Below the pieces are notes generated by a model. It searched no databases. It saw only the letters and a program-made list of their open reading frames with translations, and was not told where the DNA came from. Made by a program: the position numbers and the translations under genes. 64,000 nucleotides of DNA from Christensenella timonensis (GTDB taxonomy: Bacteria; Bacillota; Clostridia; Christensenellales; Christensenellaceae): contig NZ_FLKP01000002.1 in NCBI RefSeq assembly GCF_900087015.1, positions 558,001-622,000 of the forward strand, read 5' to 3'. Numbering within the stretch: the stretch's first letter is position 1; every line of letters begins with the position of its first letter. Positions 10,960 to 21,053 of this stretch are shown one piece after another.

Positions 10960-11328
10960 ATGATACAGCCAGAGACACGCTTAAAGGTTGCAGACAATTC
11001 AGGCGCAAAAGTGATCCAATGCATCCGTGTGATGGGCGGCAGTGTTAAGAAAACAGCCAACATCGGCGATGTGATCATTGCATCTGTGAAGACAGCGACA
11101 CCGGGCGGCGTTGTAAAGAAAAAAGACGTGGTAAAGGCCGTCATCGTCCGTTCCGTCAGCGGAGCGAGAAGACCGGACGGTTCTCACATAAAATTTGACG
11201 AAAATGCAGCAGTGATTATTGATGCCAATAAGCAGCCGAGAGGAACCCGTATCTTCGGGCCTGTTGCAAGGGAGCTTCGCGACCGCGATTATATGAAGAT
11301 CGTATCGCTTGCCCCTGAAGTTCTGTAA
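10960..11328 (+). CDS. rplN: 50S ribosomal protein L14
   Basis: 122 residues, the exact family length, [17 protein letters not shown] and the C-terminal [26 protein letters not shown]. It forms an intersubunit bridge and is the docking site of the silencing factor RsfS. First gene of the classical spc segment; no separate promoter is evident in the 29-bp gap. Confidence 0.98.
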   Translation: MIQPETRLKVADNSGAKVIQCIRVMGGSVKKTANIGDVIIASVKTATPGGVVKKKDVVKAVIVRSVSGARRPDGSHIKFDENAAVIIDANKQPRGTRIFGPVARELRDRDYMKIVSLAPEVL

Positions 11329-11342
11329 GGAGGGATGGGCGC

Positions 11343-11657
11343 ATGAATACACTGAATATCAAAAAAGGCGATACGGCGGTTGTCATCTCCGGCAAGGAAA
11401 AAGGCAAGGAAGCAAAGGTGCTTCGCGTGATTCCCGACAAAAACCGCGTGATTTTGGAAAAGGTCAATATGCTCACCAAGCATAAAAAGCCGAAAAACCA
11501 GACCACGCCGGGCGGGATCATCAAGCAGGAAGGCCCGATCGACGCTTCCAACGTAATGGTCGTTTGCCCGAAGTGCTCCAAAGCCACAAGGGTCGGGCAC
11601 GAAATTAAAAACGGCGAAAAAGTCCGCGTTTGCAAAAAATGCGGCGCGCAGCTGTAG
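11343..11657 (+). CDS. rplX: 50S ribosomal protein L24
   Basis: 104 residues. KOW motif near the N-terminus (KKGDTAVVISGKEKGKEAKV). The C-terminal half has two CxxC pairs, C75/C78 and C97/C100, which would build a small zinc ribbon, as in some but not all L24 proteins. An assembly initiator of the 50S subunit. Confidence 0.96.
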   Translation: MNTLNIKKGDTAVVISGKEKGKEAKVLRVIPDKNRVILEKVNMLTKHKKPKNQTTPGGIIKQEGPIDASNVMVVCPKCSKATRVGHEIKNGEKVRVCKKCGAQL

Positions 11658-11680
11658 AGTGAAGGGAGGTTTTATCTGAT

Positions 11681-12220
11681 ATGCCTAGATTAAAAGATAC
11701 ATACAAAGCGGATATCGTTCCCGCTATGATGCAGAAATTTGAGTACAAAAACATCAATCAGGTTCCCAAACTCGAAAAAGTTGTGATCAACTTAGGGCTT
11801 GGAGAAGCAAAAGATAACCCGAAGGTCCTTGACTCCGCAGTGGATGACCTGACGACCATTTCCGGCCAGAGACCGGTCATTACGACGGCGAAGAAATCCG
11901 TCGCGAACTTTAAGCTTCGCGAGGGAATGAAGATCGGTGCAAAAGTGACGCTTAGGGGCGACCGGATGTACGAATTCATCGATAAGCTGATCAGCATCGC
12001 GATCCCGCGCGTTCGTGATTTCCGTGGTCTTTCTCCGAAATCTTTTGACGGCAGAGGTAATTTCGCAATGGGCTTCAAAGAACAGCTCGTGTTCCCCGAA
12101 ATCGAGTACGATAAGGTGGACGCGATCCGCGGCATGGACATCATCGTGGTGACCACGGCGGGTACGGACGAAGAAGCTAGGGAACTGCTTACCCAGATGG
12201 GTATGCCGTTTGCTCACTAA
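11681..12220 (+). CDS. rplE: 50S ribosomal protein L5
   Basis: 179 residues, with [32 protein letters not shown] and [18 protein letters not shown]. It binds 5S rRNA and contacts the P-site tRNA. GGGAGG precedes the ATG. Confidence 0.97.
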   Translation: MPRLKDTYKADIVPAMMQKFEYKNINQVPKLEKVVINLGLGEAKDNPKVLDSAVDDLTTISGQRPVITTAKKSVANFKLREGMKIGAKVTLRGDRMYEFIDKLISIAIPRVRDFRGLSPKSFDGRGNFAMGFKEQLVFPEIEYDKVDAIRGMDIIVVTTAGTDEEARELLTQMGMPFAH

Positions 12221-12231
12221 GGAGGAGAACA

Positions 12232-12417
12232 ATGGCGAAGAAAAGCATGATCATAAAACAGCAGAGAGGTTCCAAATTCTCTACGCGCAATTACACGAGA
12301 TGCCGTATTTGCGGGAGACCTCACTCTGTGTTGAAAAAATACGGTATTTGCCGTGTTTGCTTTCGCGAGCTTGCATACCGTGGACAGATTCCCGGTGTCA
12401 AAAAAGCAAGCTGGTAA
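12232..12417 (+). CDS. rpsZ: 30S ribosomal protein S14, zinc-binding type
   Basis: 61 residues, the short zinc-binding (type Z) form. Cysteines 24/27 and 40/43 make the zinc site, and the end PGVKKASW is the family C-terminus. GGAGGAG precedes the ATG 11 bp after rplE. Confidence 0.97.
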   Translation: MAKKSMIIKQQRGSKFSTRNYTRCRICGRPHSVLKKYGICRVCFRELAYRGQIPGVKKASW

Positions 12418-12445
12418 TCTTTAGGAAGGTAAAGGAGGAAAACAC

Positions 12446-12844
12446 ATGCCGGTTACAGATTCTGTAGCAGATATGCTAACACGCATCCGCAATGGCCTCA
12501 TCGCGAAGCACGATACGGTGGACGTACCCGCTTCCAACATGAAAAAAGCAATCGGGCAGATTTTGCTTGAAGAAGGCTATATCAAAGGCTGCGAATTTAT
12601 AGATGACGGCGTGCAGGGCACGCTGAGAATTAAACTAAAATACGGCCCGAATGGCGAAAAAGTCATCACGGGGCTGAAGAAAATCTCCAAGCCCGGTCTG
12701 CGCGTTTATGCAAGACACGACAAGGTGCCGCGCGTCTTGAACGGACTTGGTATCGCTATTATTTCTACGTCCAAGGGCGTGATCACGGACGCGCAGGCGC
12801 GCCGCGATGCGGTCGGCGGAGAAGTAATCGCCTACATCTGGTAG
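12446..12844 (+). CDS. rpsH: 30S ribosomal protein S8
   Basis: 132 residues, [21 protein letters not shown] start and the C-terminal [22 protein letters not shown] central-domain 16S rRNA binder and, in E. coli, the spc-operon repressor. AAGGAGG precedes the ATG. Confidence 0.97.
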   Translation: MPVTDSVADMLTRIRNGLIAKHDTVDVPASNMKKAIGQILLEEGYIKGCEFIDDGVQGTLRIKLKYGPNGEKVITGLKKISKPGLRVYARHDKVPRVLNGLGIAIISTSKGVITDAQARRDAVGGEVIAYIW

Positions 12845-12859
12845 TGGGAGGATAGACAA

Positions 12860-13396
12860 ATGTCGAGAATAGGAAAACTGCCTATCGATTTACCTTCCGG
12901 CGTAACCGTTTCGCAGGCGGACGGCGAGGTAACCGTAAAAGGCAAGAACGGCGAATTAAAATCGAAATTCGATAAGAAAATGACAATTTCGCAGGAAGGC
13001 GAGCAGCTGATCGTGACACGCGCCGACGACACAAAGCAGTCAAGGGCGCTGCACGGGCTTACGCGTGCACTCCTGCAGAACATGGTAACGGGCGTATCCG
13101 AAGGATTCTCCAAAACACTGGAGATCGTCGGCGTCGGTTACAGGGTGCAGCTTTCGGGTACAAAGCTTGTATTCGGGCTGGGGTATTCCCATCCGGTGGA
13201 AGTGGAGGCGCCTGCGGGCATCACTTTTGAAGTACCCAACCCCAACACGGTCATCATCAAGGGGATCAACAAGCAGCATGTTGGGCAGTGTGCAGCGAAT
13301 ATCCGCACCTTAAGGCCGCCGGAACCCTACAAGGGTAAGGGCATCAAGTATCAGGGCGAATATATCCGCCGCAAAGTCGGTAAGACAGGTATGTAA
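12860..13396 (+). CDS. rplF: 50S ribosomal protein L6
   Basis: 178 residues with two repeated domains. [15 protein letters not shown] opens domain 1, and [24 protein letters not shown] closes domain 2. It lies near the sarcin-ricin loop and factor-binding site. Confidence 0.97.
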   Translation: MSRIGKLPIDLPSGVTVSQADGEVTVKGKNGELKSKFDKKMTISQEGEQLIVTRADDTKQSRALHGLTRALLQNMVTGVSEGFSKTLEIVGVGYRVQLSGTKLVFGLGYSHPVEVEAPAGITFEVPNPNTVIIKGINKQHVGQCAANIRTLRPPEPYKGKGIKYQGEYIRRKVGKTGM

Positions 13397-13413
13397 CGGA
13401 GGGTGATGAGCAA

Positions 13414-13782
13414 ATGATTAATAAAAAAGACAGAAACAAAATTAGAAAAGCACGTCACGAGAGAATCCGTAATAAGATTTCGGGTACGGCAGACCGTCCG
13501 AGAATGAATGTATACAGGAGTTTAAACAACATCTATGTACAGTTTATCGACGACGTAGCAGGCAACACGCTTTGTTCCGCTTCCACGATGGATGCTGAGC
13601 TCAAGGGCAAGCTTGCCGAAGCAACGAAATCAGAGGCCGCTAAGATGGTGGGCGAACTTGCAGCAAAGCGCGCAAGCGCCAAAGGCATCAGCGAGGTCGT
13701 GTTTGACCGCGGCGGTTATCTCTATACTGGCAGAGTAGCTCAGGTGGCCGAAGGCGCGAGAGCTGCCGGCCTCAAGTTTTAA
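13414..13782 (+). CDS. rplR: 50S ribosomal protein L18
   Basis: 122 residues, [26 protein letters not shown] and the C-terminal [24 protein letters not shown]. It binds 5S rRNA with L5. Confidence 0.97.
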   Translation: MINKKDRNKIRKARHERIRNKISGTADRPRMNVYRSLNNIYVQFIDDVAGNTLCSASTMDAELKGKLAEATKSEAAKMVGELAAKRASAKGISEVVFDRGGYLYTGRVAQVAEGARAAGLKF

Positions 13783-13800
13783 TAAGGAGGTACGGAGAAA

Positions 13801-14307
13801 TTGCAGAAAGATAAAGCAATCGATGCAGGTGCTCTCGATTTAAAAGAAAAATTAGTATCCATCAACCGTGTTGCGAAAACCGTTAAGGGCGGCCGCAATA
13901 TGCGTTTCTCGGCACTCGTTGTCGTAGGCGATGAAAACGGTCACGTGGGCGTCGGCATGGGTAAAGCGGCTGAAATCCCGGAAGCGATCCGCAAAGCGGT
14001 ACAGGCTGCTAAACATGATATGATCACAGTATCCTTGAAGGGAACATCCATTCCCCACGAGGTGATCGGTAAATTTGGACGCGGCAGGGTGCTGCTGCTC
14101 CCCGCTGCGGAAGGTACCGGCGTGATTGCCGGCGGCCCGGCGCGTGCGGTTTTAGAGCTTGCGGGGATCAAGGATATCCGTACAAAGTCGCAGGGCTCCA
14201 ACAATCCGATCAACTGTGTCAAGGCGACAATCGAAGGTCTTCGTGAACTGCGGAGCGCAGAGCAGGTAGCTCGTCTGCGCGGTATCAGCGTTGACCAGCT
14301 TCAATAA
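13801..14307 (+). CDS. rpsE: 30S ribosomal protein S5
   Basis: 168 residues from a TTG start, preceded by AAGGAGG ten bases upstream; no ATG fits. The double-stranded-RNA-binding fold includes [21 protein letters not shown] and [13 protein letters not shown]. It sits at the mRNA entry channel and affects decoding fidelity. Confidence 0.96.
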   Translation: MQKDKAIDAGALDLKEKLVSINRVAKTVKGGRNMRFSALVVVGDENGHVGVGMGKAAEIPEAIRKAVQAAKHDMITVSLKGTSIPHEVIGKFGRGRVLLLPAAEGTGVIAGGPARAVLELAGIKDIRTKSQGSNNPINCVKATIEGLRELRSAEQVARLRGISVDQLQ

Positions 14308-14322
14308 TAGGAGGGGTTAGCA

Positions 14323-14502
14323 ATGAATTTAAAGATTAAACTCGTGAAAAGCCCCATTGGTTACGCGCAGGACCAGAAAGATACGGTCAAGGCGCTGGGT
14401 CTTCGCAAATTGGGACAGGAAGTTGTGAGGCCGGACAACGCACCGATCAGAGGTATGGTTTTTAAAGTAAAGCACCTGGTATCGGTTGAAGAAACGAAAT
14501 AA
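14323..14502 (+). CDS. rpmD: 50S ribosomal protein L30
   Basis: 59 residues read directly: [19 protein letters not shown] opens the protein and the conserved [12 protein letters not shown] follows. The gene lies between rpsE and rplO, where L30 belongs, with GGAGGGG before the ATG. It is short enough to be missed by length-filtered gene callers. Confidence 0.96.
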   Translation: MNLKIKLVKSPIGYAQDQKDTVKALGLRKLGQEVVRPDNAPIRGMVFKVKHLVSVEETK

Positions 14503-14516
14503 CGGAGGAAAAGCCT

Positions 14517-14957
14517 ATGAAACTTCATGAACTTGCTCCTGCTGAGGGTGCGAAAAAGTCGCCCAAGAGAGTAGGCAGAGGATGTGGATCCGGTATTGGT
14601 AAAACTTCCGCGAGAGGCCAGAAGGGTCAGAAATCCCGCAGCGGCGGCGGTGTCCGCCCGGGATTTGAAGGCGGCCAGATGCCCCTTGCAAGACGTTTGC
14701 CCAAAAGAGGGTTCACGAATATATTTGCAAAAGAGTATGCGACGATCAACGTGGCGGCTCTTGAAAAATTTGACGACGGAGCGGTTGTCGATTTTGAGAT
14801 TCTGCTTAATAGCGGCCTGGTTTCCAAAGCCAGCGACGGATTAAAGATTCTTGGAAACGGCGAACTGAAGAAAAAATTAACTGTAAAGGCTGCAAAGTTT
14901 ACGAAAACGGCTGAGCAGAAAATTACAGCTGCGGGCGGCAGTATTGAGGTGGTATAA
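14517..14957 (+). CDS. rplO: 50S ribosomal protein L15
   Basis: 146 residues. The Gly/Arg-rich N-terminal tail ([21 protein letters not shown]) penetrates the 50S core, and the C-terminal domain is globular. The stop overlaps the secY start by one base (TAATG). Confidence 0.97.
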   Translation: MKLHELAPAEGAKKSPKRVGRGCGSGIGKTSARGQKGQKSRSGGGVRPGFEGGQMPLARRLPKRGFTNIFAKEYATINVAALEKFDDGAVVDFEILLNSGLVSKASDGLKILGNGELKKKLTVKAAKFTKTAEQKITAAGGSIEVV

Positions 14958-16213
14958 TGTTTAAGACCATTGCAAATGCATGGAAAATCCCGGACATCAG
15001 GCAGAAGATACTGTTTACGCTGCTCATGTTGCTTGTATACCGTATCGGTGCTTTCATCCCGATTCCGGGCGTTGATATAGGGTTCATTCAAAGTCAGGTC
15101 GGCCAGTACGAAGTGCTTGGGTTCCTGAACCTGTTTTCAGGCGGGTCGCTCTCGAACATGACCATCTTTGCACTCGGTATTACGCCGTACATCAACGCGT
15201 CCATCATCATGAACCTGCTGACGGTTGCGATCCCGAAGCTGGAGCGCATGGCGAAGGAAGAAGACGGCAGGAAAAGGATCGCCTCGATCACAAGGTACTT
15301 TGGCGTCATTTTGGGCCTGGTACAGGCCATCGGCATTATCATGGGCCTTGGCCCGCAGGCGGTTGAAAATACACAGCCCTTTACGTATATTACGATCATC
15401 CTCTGCCTGACGGCAGGAACGGCGCTGATTATGTGGATCGGCGAGCGTATTACGGAAAAAGGGATCGGCAACGGGATTTCGCTGCTGATCTTTATCTCGA
15501 TCGTATCCGGCATGCCGAGCATGCTTATGACAATGCTGGAAGGCGTAGGAAACGGCAGCATCAATATCTGGATGTTTGTGCTGGTGATCGGGCTTGCATT
15601 CCTCATCGTTTTGGGTATCACATTCGTGGATCTCGGCGAACGCCGCATCCCGGTGCAGTATGCAAAACGCGTAGTCGGACGGAAGATGTACGGCGGACAA
15701 AGCACGCACATTCCGATGAAGGTCAACCAGAGCGGCGTTATGCCCCTGATTTTTGCGATTACGATCCTCATGCTTCCGGGCATGATCGGCCAGTTCTGGC
15801 CGGACAGCGGATTTTATGCATGGTACCGGCTGTACGCCGGCCCGGGGACGATCCTCTACGGTATCGTTTATGCGCTGCTGATCTTGTTCTTCTCCTACTT
15901 CTATTCCCAGATTGCTTTTAATCCGGTGGACGTATCGAAGAACCTGCAGCAAAACGGCGGATTTATTCCGGGTATCAGGCCGGGCAAACCCACGTCCGAT
16001 TACCTGGCGAAGATCCTCTCGCGTATCACGCTTTTCGGCGCGGTATTCCTGGCGCTCGTAGCGGCGGTACCGACGTTCTTCACCTTTATGACAGGGGTTG
16101 CGAGCGTATTCGGTGCGACCAGCGTGCTGATCATGGTCAGCGTGGCGCTGGAAACGACGAAGCAGTTGGAATCCCAGATGATGATGAGGCACTACAAAGG
16201 CTTCCTGAGCTAA
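14957..16213 (+). CDS. secY: Protein translocase subunit SecY
   Basis: 418 residues with ten hydrophobic segments, the channel subunit of the Sec translocon in the cytoplasmic membrane. Recognisable parts are RIGAFIPIPGVD in TM1 and the plug, the FSGGSLSNMTIFALGITPYINASI stretch, and the C-terminal cytoplasmic loops around RRIPVQYAKR and PGIRPGKPTSDYL. Translationally coupled to rplO. The motor SecA is encoded about 17 kb downstream, and a dedicated signal peptidase lies at 58.2 kb. Confidence 0.98.
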   Translation: MFKTIANAWKIPDIRQKILFTLLMLLVYRIGAFIPIPGVDIGFIQSQVGQYEVLGFLNLFSGGSLSNMTIFALGITPYINASIIMNLLTVAIPKLERMAKEEDGRKRIASITRYFGVILGLVQAIGIIMGLGPQAVENTQPFTYITIILCLTAGTALIMWIGERITEKGIGNGISLLIFISIVSGMPSMLMTMLEGVGNGSINIWMFVLVIGLAFLIVLGITFVDLGERRIPVQYAKRVVGRKMYGGQSTHIPMKVNQSGVMPLIFAITILMLPGMIGQFWPDSGFYAWYRLYAGPGTILYGIVYALLILFFSYFYSQIAFNPVDVSKNLQQNGGFIPGIRPGKPTSDYLAKILSRITLFGAVFLALVAAVPTFFTFMTGVASVFGATSVLIMVSVALETTKQLESQMMMRHYKGFLS

Positions 16214-16363
16214 GGAGTGGGGCACGCTTGATCGAGGTACGATCGTCAGAAACAGATCGGTTTTGCAAGCGGGAACGCGCAGCGAAATATCCTTGAGCAA
16301 AGGGGACACGCGGGGGAAGTGCAACTTCCGCCCGTGAAGCGACTGTAAGGAGCGCAACTTAGT
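16214..16363 (+). promoter_or_regulatory. 150-nt structured spacer before adk
   Basis: This gap is long for the secY-adk junction. Two hairpins are clear: GATCG/CGATC near 16228-16242, and a strong one at 16311-16334 (GGAAGT/ACTTCC extended by CGGG/CCCG past one bulged G). The adk ribosome site AAGGAG follows. No gene is visible, and no U-run follows the stems, so it is probably an attenuating or processing structure and not a terminator. Confidence 0.35.
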
Positions 16364-16993
16364 ATGAATATAATTTTCCTGGGGCCTCCCGGATCGGGCA
16401 AAGGTACGATGGCGGAGAGAGTCGGAAAAGAAATGAAGCTGGCGCATATCTCCACAGGGGATATCCTGCGTGCGGAAATCAAGGCCGGCAGCGAGCTCGG
16501 AGGGCTTGCGAAGTCGTATATCGACAAGGGCGCGCTCGTACCGGACAGCGTGATCATCGACATGATGCGCGAACGCTTTAAACAGGACGACGCCAAAGGC
16601 GGCGTGCTGCTTGACGGGTTCCCGCGGACGGTCGCGCAGGCAGAGGCGCTCGATTCCTTGACGGCGATCGACGCGGTCATCAACCTGGAGGTCGACGTAC
16701 AGGTGATCGTGAACCGGGTCATTGCCCGCCGTGTGTGCGAACAGTGCGGCTGTGTGTACAGCGTGAAAACGCATGCGGCAAGCGATTGCAGCAAGTGCGG
16801 CGGAAAGCTGGTCATACGTCCGGACGACAACGAGCAGACGGTACGTGAACGGTTCCGTGTTTATGAAGAGCAGACACAGCCGCTCATCGATTTCTACGCG
16901 CAGCGCGGGATCGTGAGCAATGTAGACGCTACGATGCCGATCGAGGAAGAGGCAGCATACATCATCGATATACTGAATACTGAAAAAATATGA
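16364..16993 (+). CDS. adk: Adenylate kinase, zinc-lid form
   Basis: 209 residues. Converts ATP + AMP to 2 ADP. The P-loop is GPPGSGKGT (7-15), the AMP site contains LDGFPRT (83-89), and the LID carries four cysteines, C125, C128, C142 and C145, the zinc site of Gram-positive adenylate kinases. The stop overlaps the map start as ATGA. Confidence 0.97.
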   Translation: MNIIFLGPPGSGKGTMAERVGKEMKLAHISTGDILRAEIKAGSELGGLAKSYIDKGALVPDSVIIDMMRERFKQDDAKGGVLLDGFPRTVAQAEALDSLTAIDAVINLEVDVQVIVNRVIARRVCEQCGCVYSVKTHAASDCSKCGGKLVIRPDDNEQTVRERFRVYEEQTQPLIDFYAQRGIVSNVDATMPIEEEAAYIIDILNTEKI

Positions 16994-17739
16994 TCAACAT
17001 TAAAACAGCGCATGAGATCGCCCTGATGCGTGACTCCGGCAGGCTGCTGTATGCATGTATGGAAGAGCTGCTAAGGCATGTAAAGCCGGGAGTTACGACA
17101 AAGGAGCTTGACCGCATCGCGGAGCAATACATCACCGACGCGGGGGCCGTGCCTTCGTTTAAGGGATATAACGGTTTTCCGGGGAGCATTTGCAGCTCGT
17201 TAAACGACGGGGTCGTACACGGGATCCCCTCGGATAAGGAAGTCCTTCGGGACGGCGATATCCTGAGCATCGATATGGGTGCGATCCTTGCGGGCTGGCA
17301 GTCGGATATGGCGCGCACAGTCGGGGTCGGCGAGATCACGAAGGAAGCGGAGCATCTCATAAAGATCACGCGGGAAAGTTTTTACGCAGGCATGAATAAG
17401 GCCTGCGTGGGCAACCGCTTAAACGATATCAGTTCCAGCATCGAGCAGGTGATCCGCGCGCACAGGATGGGCGTGGTCAAAGAGCTCGTCGGGCATGGGA
17501 TCGGCCGGGAGATGCACGAAGCGCCGGACATCCCGAATTTTTCCTTCAAGGGAGCAAACCCGCGCCTTAGGGAAGGCATGGTATTCGCCATCGAACCGAT
17601 GGTGACCTTGGGGAAGGATAACGTTCGCTGGATGGACGACGGATGGCTGGTGAAAACGGCGGACGGGAGCCTCGCGGCCCATTATGAAAATACGGTCGCG
17701 ATCACGGCAAACGGGCCGGAGCTTCTGACAGCGCCGTAA
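16990..17739 (+). CDS. map: Methionine aminopeptidase type I
   Basis: 249 residues, the short Gram-positive form. It removes the initiator Met. Metal ligands are in place: D95, D106, H169, E202 and E233; the substrate histidine in VVHGIP is near residue 77. Overlaps adk by four bases, the classical adk-map-infA arrangement. Confidence 0.97.
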   Translation: MINIKTAHEIALMRDSGRLLYACMEELLRHVKPGVTTKELDRIAEQYITDAGAVPSFKGYNGFPGSICSSLNDGVVHGIPSDKEVLRDGDILSIDMGAILAGWQSDMARTVGVGEITKEAEHLIKITRESFYAGMNKACVGNRLNDISSSIEQVIRAHRMGVVKELVGHGIGREMHEAPDIPNFSFKGANPRLREGMVFAIEPMVTLGKDNVRWMDDGWLVKTADGSLAAHYENTVAITANGPELLTAP

Positions 17740-17756
17740 GAGACAGGGAAAGAGCA

Positions 17757-18044
17757 TTGAGTAATTATCCTGTAGAAGTCGGCCGTGTCGTGATTTCAAA
17801 AGCAGGCAGGGATGCGGGAACGGCGTTTATGGTAACGGCGGTTCTTGACGGCCAGTATGTGGAAGTCGCGAACGGGACTTTGAGAAAATTGAGTAAGCCA
17901 AAGAAAAAGAAGCTGAAGCATCTGGAAGCCACCCCGCTTTTTCTGGAGAACCTAAGGGAGAAGCTGGAGCAGGGCAAAAAGGTGTTTGACGTAGAACTGA
18001 GAAGCGCACTGATCGGTGCGCTGAAGCCACAGAAGGAGGAGTAA
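17757..18044 (+). CDS. KOW-domain RNA-binding protein (L14e-like)
   Basis: 95 residues from a TTG start 17 bp after map. [21 protein letters not shown] is a KOW-type motif, followed by a lysine-rich patch ([11 protein letters not shown]) that fits RNA binding. Small L14e/KOW proteins between map and infA are a common Clostridia feature; a ribosome-associated role is presumed, not demonstrated. Confidence 0.85.
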   Translation: MSNYPVEVGRVVISKAGRDAGTAFMVTAVLDGQYVEVANGTLRKLSKPKKKKLKHLEATPLFLENLREKLEQGKKVFDVELRSALIGALKPQKEE

Positions 18045-18046
18045 AT

Positions 18047-18268
18047 TTGTCTAAAAGCGACGTAATCGAAGTGGAAGGAACGGTCACTGATACCTATCCG
18101 AACGCTTCATTTGAAGTAGAGCTTGAAAACGGACACAAAGTACTGGCACATATTTCCGGTAAATTGCGCATGCATTACATCCGTATTTTGCCCGGGGACA
18201 AGGTGACGGTAGAACTCTCACCCTATGACCTCACCAGAGGCAGGATCACATGGCGCGGCAAGGCCTAA
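18047..18268 (+). CDS. infA: Translation initiation factor IF-1
   Basis: 73 residues from a TTG start, two bases after the preceding stop and behind AGAAGGAGGAG. The OB fold reads [20 protein letters not shown], then [20 protein letters not shown] and [14 protein letters not shown]. It blocks the A site during initiation. Confidence 0.97.
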   Translation: MSKSDVIEVEGTVTDTYPNASFEVELENGHKVLAHISGKLRMHYIRILPGDKVTVELSPYDLTRGRITWRGKA

Positions 18269-18319
18269 GCCGCATTGTGTTATCGTATCAGAAACGATTA
18301 TTAAAAGGAGGCTTTTAAG

Positions 18320-18433
18320 ATGAAAGTAAGACCATCGGTAAAACCCATTTGCGAAAAATGCAAGATCATTAAGAGAAAAGGTAAAGTCATGGTGATCTGC
18401 CCGAACGTTAAGCATAAACAGAGACAGGGCTGA
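18320..18433 (+). CDS. rpmJ: 50S ribosomal protein L36
   Basis: 37 residues, [15 protein letters not shown] then [17 protein letters not shown]. Zinc ligands C11, C14, C27 and H32 mark the zinc-containing form. AAAGGAGG precedes the ATG. Confidence 0.97.
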   Translation: MKVRPSVKPICEKCKIIKRKGKVMVICPNVKHKQRQG

Positions 18434-18501
18434 CCCCAAAGAGTTAATACTGTTTGTACGGCGGCTGGTCTGCGCACACCGCGCGCAGATTTCGTATAAG
18501 C

Positions 18502-18530
18502 TTTATATATCTGAAGGAATATGTTAGAAT
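18502..18530 (+). promoter_or_regulatory. Possible internal promoter before rpsM
   Basis: TTTATA (18502-18507), 17-bp spacer, TAGAAT (18525-18530) with TG one base upstream (extended -10). It lies in a 177-bp gap after rpmJ, which also holds a 7-bp hairpin TCTGCGC/GCGCAGA (18469-18489). It would start the alpha segment separately. Confidence 0.5.
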
Positions 18531-18610
18531 GACTGACATATGCTGTAAAAATGCAAAGGCAGCGGGCGGTAAACCCCGCTTATAGTATTCACGGAGGTGT
18601 TTAAGAAAGT

Positions 18611-18979
18611 ATGGCACGTATTGCTGGCATAGACTTGCCCAGGGACAAACGCGTTGAGATCGGCCTTACCTATATCTATGGGATCGGCCTTAAGACCTCG
18701 CAGCAGATTTTGTCCGCGACAAAAGTGAATCCCGATATCAGAGTCAAAGATCTGGATGAAAACGATCTGGCAAAAATCAGGGATTATATCGACAAAAACC
18801 TTAAAGTAGAAGGCGACTTGAGAAGAGAAGTCTCTTTAAATATCAAACGCCTGATGGAAATCGGTTGCTATCGCGGCATCCGTCATAGAAAAGGCCTGCC
18901 TGTACGCGGTCAGAGTACGAAGCAGAATGCTCGTACGCGCAAAGGACCCAAGCGTACGGTTGCTGGTAAAAAGAAGTAA
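18611..18979 (+). CDS. rpsM: 30S ribosomal protein S13
   Basis: 122 residues, [20 protein letters not shown] and the basic tail [21 protein letters not shown] head protein contacting the P-site tRNA and L5. An ACGGAGG ribosome site precedes it. Confidence 0.98.
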   Translation: MARIAGIDLPRDKRVEIGLTYIYGIGLKTSQQILSATKVNPDIRVKDLDENDLAKIRDYIDKNLKVEGDLRREVSLNIKRLMEIGCYRGIRHRKGLPVRGQSTKQNARTRKGPKRTVAGKKK

Positions 18980-18993
18980 GGAGGAATTAGAAA

Positions 18994-19389
18994 ATGGCTG
19001 CACCTAAGAAAAAAGTGTCCAGAAGACGCAGAGAAAAGAAGAACATTGAAAAAGGCCAGGCGCATATTCGTTCTTCCTTTAACAACACGATTGTAACGAT
19101 GACAGATATGCAGGGGAACGCTCTTTCCCAGTCGAGCTCCGGGGCAATGGGCTTCCGCGGTTCTAAAAAGAGCACTCCTTTTGCTGCTCAGGTTGCTTCC
19201 GAAACAGCTGCAAGGGCTGCGATGGAGCATGGCCTTAAGTTTGTAGAAGTATTCGTAAAAGGGCCGGGCTCCGGAAGAGAAGCCGCGATCCGTGCGCTGC
19301 AGACTGCAGGTCTTGAAGTAACGCTGATCAAAGACGTGACGCCCATCCCGCATAACGGATGCCGTCCGCCGAAACGCAGAAGGGTATAA
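18994..19389 (+). CDS. rpsK: 30S ribosomal protein S11
   Basis: 131 residues, [20 protein letters not shown] core and the C-terminal [16 protein letters not shown] platform protein at the mRNA exit side. Confidence 0.98.
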   Translation: MAAPKKKVSRRRREKKNIEKGQAHIRSSFNNTIVTMTDMQGNALSQSSSGAMGFRGSKKSTPFAAQVASETAARAAMEHGLKFVEVFVKGPGSGREAAIRALQTAGLEVTLIKDVTPIPHNGCRPPKRRRV

Positions 19390-19403
19390 GGAGGTAACGT
19401 ATT

Positions 19404-20030
19404 ATGGCTAGATATACAGGACCGGTTTGCCGCTTATGCCGCCGGGAAGGCGCAAAGCTCTTTTTGAAGGGCGACAGGTGCTATTCCCAGAAATGCGCTT
19501 TTACGCTTCGCCCCAACGCTCCCGGACAGCACGGAGCAGGCAGGCACGGTAAGATGTCTGAATATGGCACACAGCTTAGGGAAAAACAGAAAGTAAAACG
19601 CGCTTACGGTATTTTGGAAAGCCAGTTTAGGAAATATTTTGATATTGCTGCAAAGATGAAGGGCAAAGCCGGTGAGAACCTGCTTCAGCTTTTGGAAAGA
19701 CGCCTTGATAACGTGGCGTTCCGTTTAGGGATCGGCGACAGCCGTGCGCACGCGCGCCAGCTCGTTATGCACGGACATGTGCTGGTAAACGGCAAAAAAG
19801 TGGATATTCCTTCTTACATTGTGGAAGCCGGCGACCAGATCGCTGTCGCGGGCAAATCCGCTTCGAGCGAATACTTCAAAGCAATCAAAGAAGAGGGCGG
19901 CAAAGGCGTGCCGAAGTGGCTTGAGTTCGATACCGCAACGCTTGCAGGCAAAGTTGTCGCAATTCCGGAGAGAGACGACATCGACCTTACGATCGAGGAG
20001 CACTTGATTGTTGAGTTGTATTCTAAATAA
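19404..20030 (+). CDS. rpsD: 30S ribosomal protein S4, zinc-binding form
   Basis: 208 residues. Cysteines 9, 12, 26 and 31 form the N-terminal zinc site. An S4 RNA-binding domain follows ([21 protein letters not shown]). It nucleates 30S assembly. In many bacteria S4 represses the alpha operon. Confidence 0.98.
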   Translation: MARYTGPVCRLCRREGAKLFLKGDRCYSQKCAFTLRPNAPGQHGAGRHGKMSEYGTQLREKQKVKRAYGILESQFRKYFDIAAKMKGKAGENLLQLLERRLDNVAFRLGIGDSRAHARQLVMHGHVLVNGKKVDIPSYIVEAGDQIAVAGKSASSEYFKAIKEEGGKGVPKWLEFDTATLAGKVVAIPERDDIDLTIEEHLIVELYSK

Positions 20031-20077
20031 TAGGCGTACTCCCTTTATGGATATCCTATTTAGAAGGAGGTTACAAT

Positions 20078-21022
20078 ATGCTTGAAATAGAAAGACCAAA
20101 CATCGAATGTACCGAGATGAGTGAAGATAAGAAGTACGGCAAATTCGTGATGGAGCCTCTGGAAAGAGGGTTTGGCACAACGCTGGGAAATTCCCTGCGC
20201 CGTATTCTGCTCTCGTCCCTGCCCGGTGTTGCGGTAACAAGCGTAAAGATAGACGGCGTCCTGCACGAATTTTCGACGATCGAAGGCGTGCACGAAGACG
20301 TTACAAACATTGTGCTCAACTTAAAAGGCTTGTGTGCAAAGATGTACACGGATGAGCCCAAAAAGCTGATCATCAACGCAAAAGGCCCCAAGGACGTAAC
20401 TGCGGCCGATATCGAAACGGATTCTGATGTGGAAATCATCAATCCGGATTTGCATATTGCAACGATCGACAAAACAGCGAATCTCTACATGGAGATCATG
20501 ATCGCGAAGGGCAGGGGCTATGTGCTTGCCGACAAGAACAAAGAAGCAAACATGCCCATTGGCGAAATCCCGATTGATTCGCTGTTTACACCGGTAACGA
20601 AGGTCAATTTCGCGGTGGAAAACACGCGTGTGGGACAGATTACCGACTTTGACAAGCTGACCATCGAAGTATGGACAAACGGCAGTACGAATGCGGACGA
20701 GGCGATTTCCCTTGCTGCGAAGATCATGAGTGAATACCTCTCACAGTTCATCAATCTGACAGATCACGTGAGCGATGTGGAGATCATGGTCGAAAAGGAA
20801 GAGGACAAAAAAGAGAAGATCCTGGAGATCACGATCGAGGAACTGGATCTTTCGGTACGTTCATACAACTGCTTGAAGCGCGCGGGCATCAACACCGTAG
20901 AAGAACTCATTATGCGTAACGAAGAAGAGATGATGAAGGTGCGTAACCTGGGCAAGAAGTCGTTGGAGGAAGTAGAGCAGAAGCTTGAAGCGCTGGGGCT
21001 TAGCCTGCGCAAAGACGATTGA
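20078..21022 (+). CDS. rpoA: RNA polymerase alpha subunit
   Basis: 314 residues. The N-terminal dimerisation domain (1 to about 230) includes [20 protein letters not shown], and the C-terminal DNA- and activator-binding domain contains [20 protein letters not shown] and [25 protein letters not shown] precedes the ATG. Confidence 0.98.
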   Translation: MLEIERPNIECTEMSEDKKYGKFVMEPLERGFGTTLGNSLRRILLSSLPGVAVTSVKIDGVLHEFSTIEGVHEDVTNIVLNLKGLCAKMYTDEPKKLIINAKGPKDVTAADIETDSDVEIINPDLHIATIDKTANLYMEIMIAKGRGYVLADKNKEANMPIGEIPIDSLFTPVTKVNFAVENTRVGQITDFDKLTIEVWTNGSTNADEAISLAAKIMSEYLSQFINLTDHVSDVEIMVEKEEDKKEKILEITIEELDLSVRSYNCLKRAGINTVEELIMRNEEEMMKVRNLGKKSLEEVEQKLEALGLSLRKDD

Positions 21023-21053
21023 TTTCGGACATTAACGGAGGTTTTAGAACGCT

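Noticed and set aside
15137-16774. A 545-codon antisense frame across secY and adk
   Set aside because: Rich in Arg/His as expected for the shadow of membrane-protein and GC-rich codons; overlaps two certain genes.
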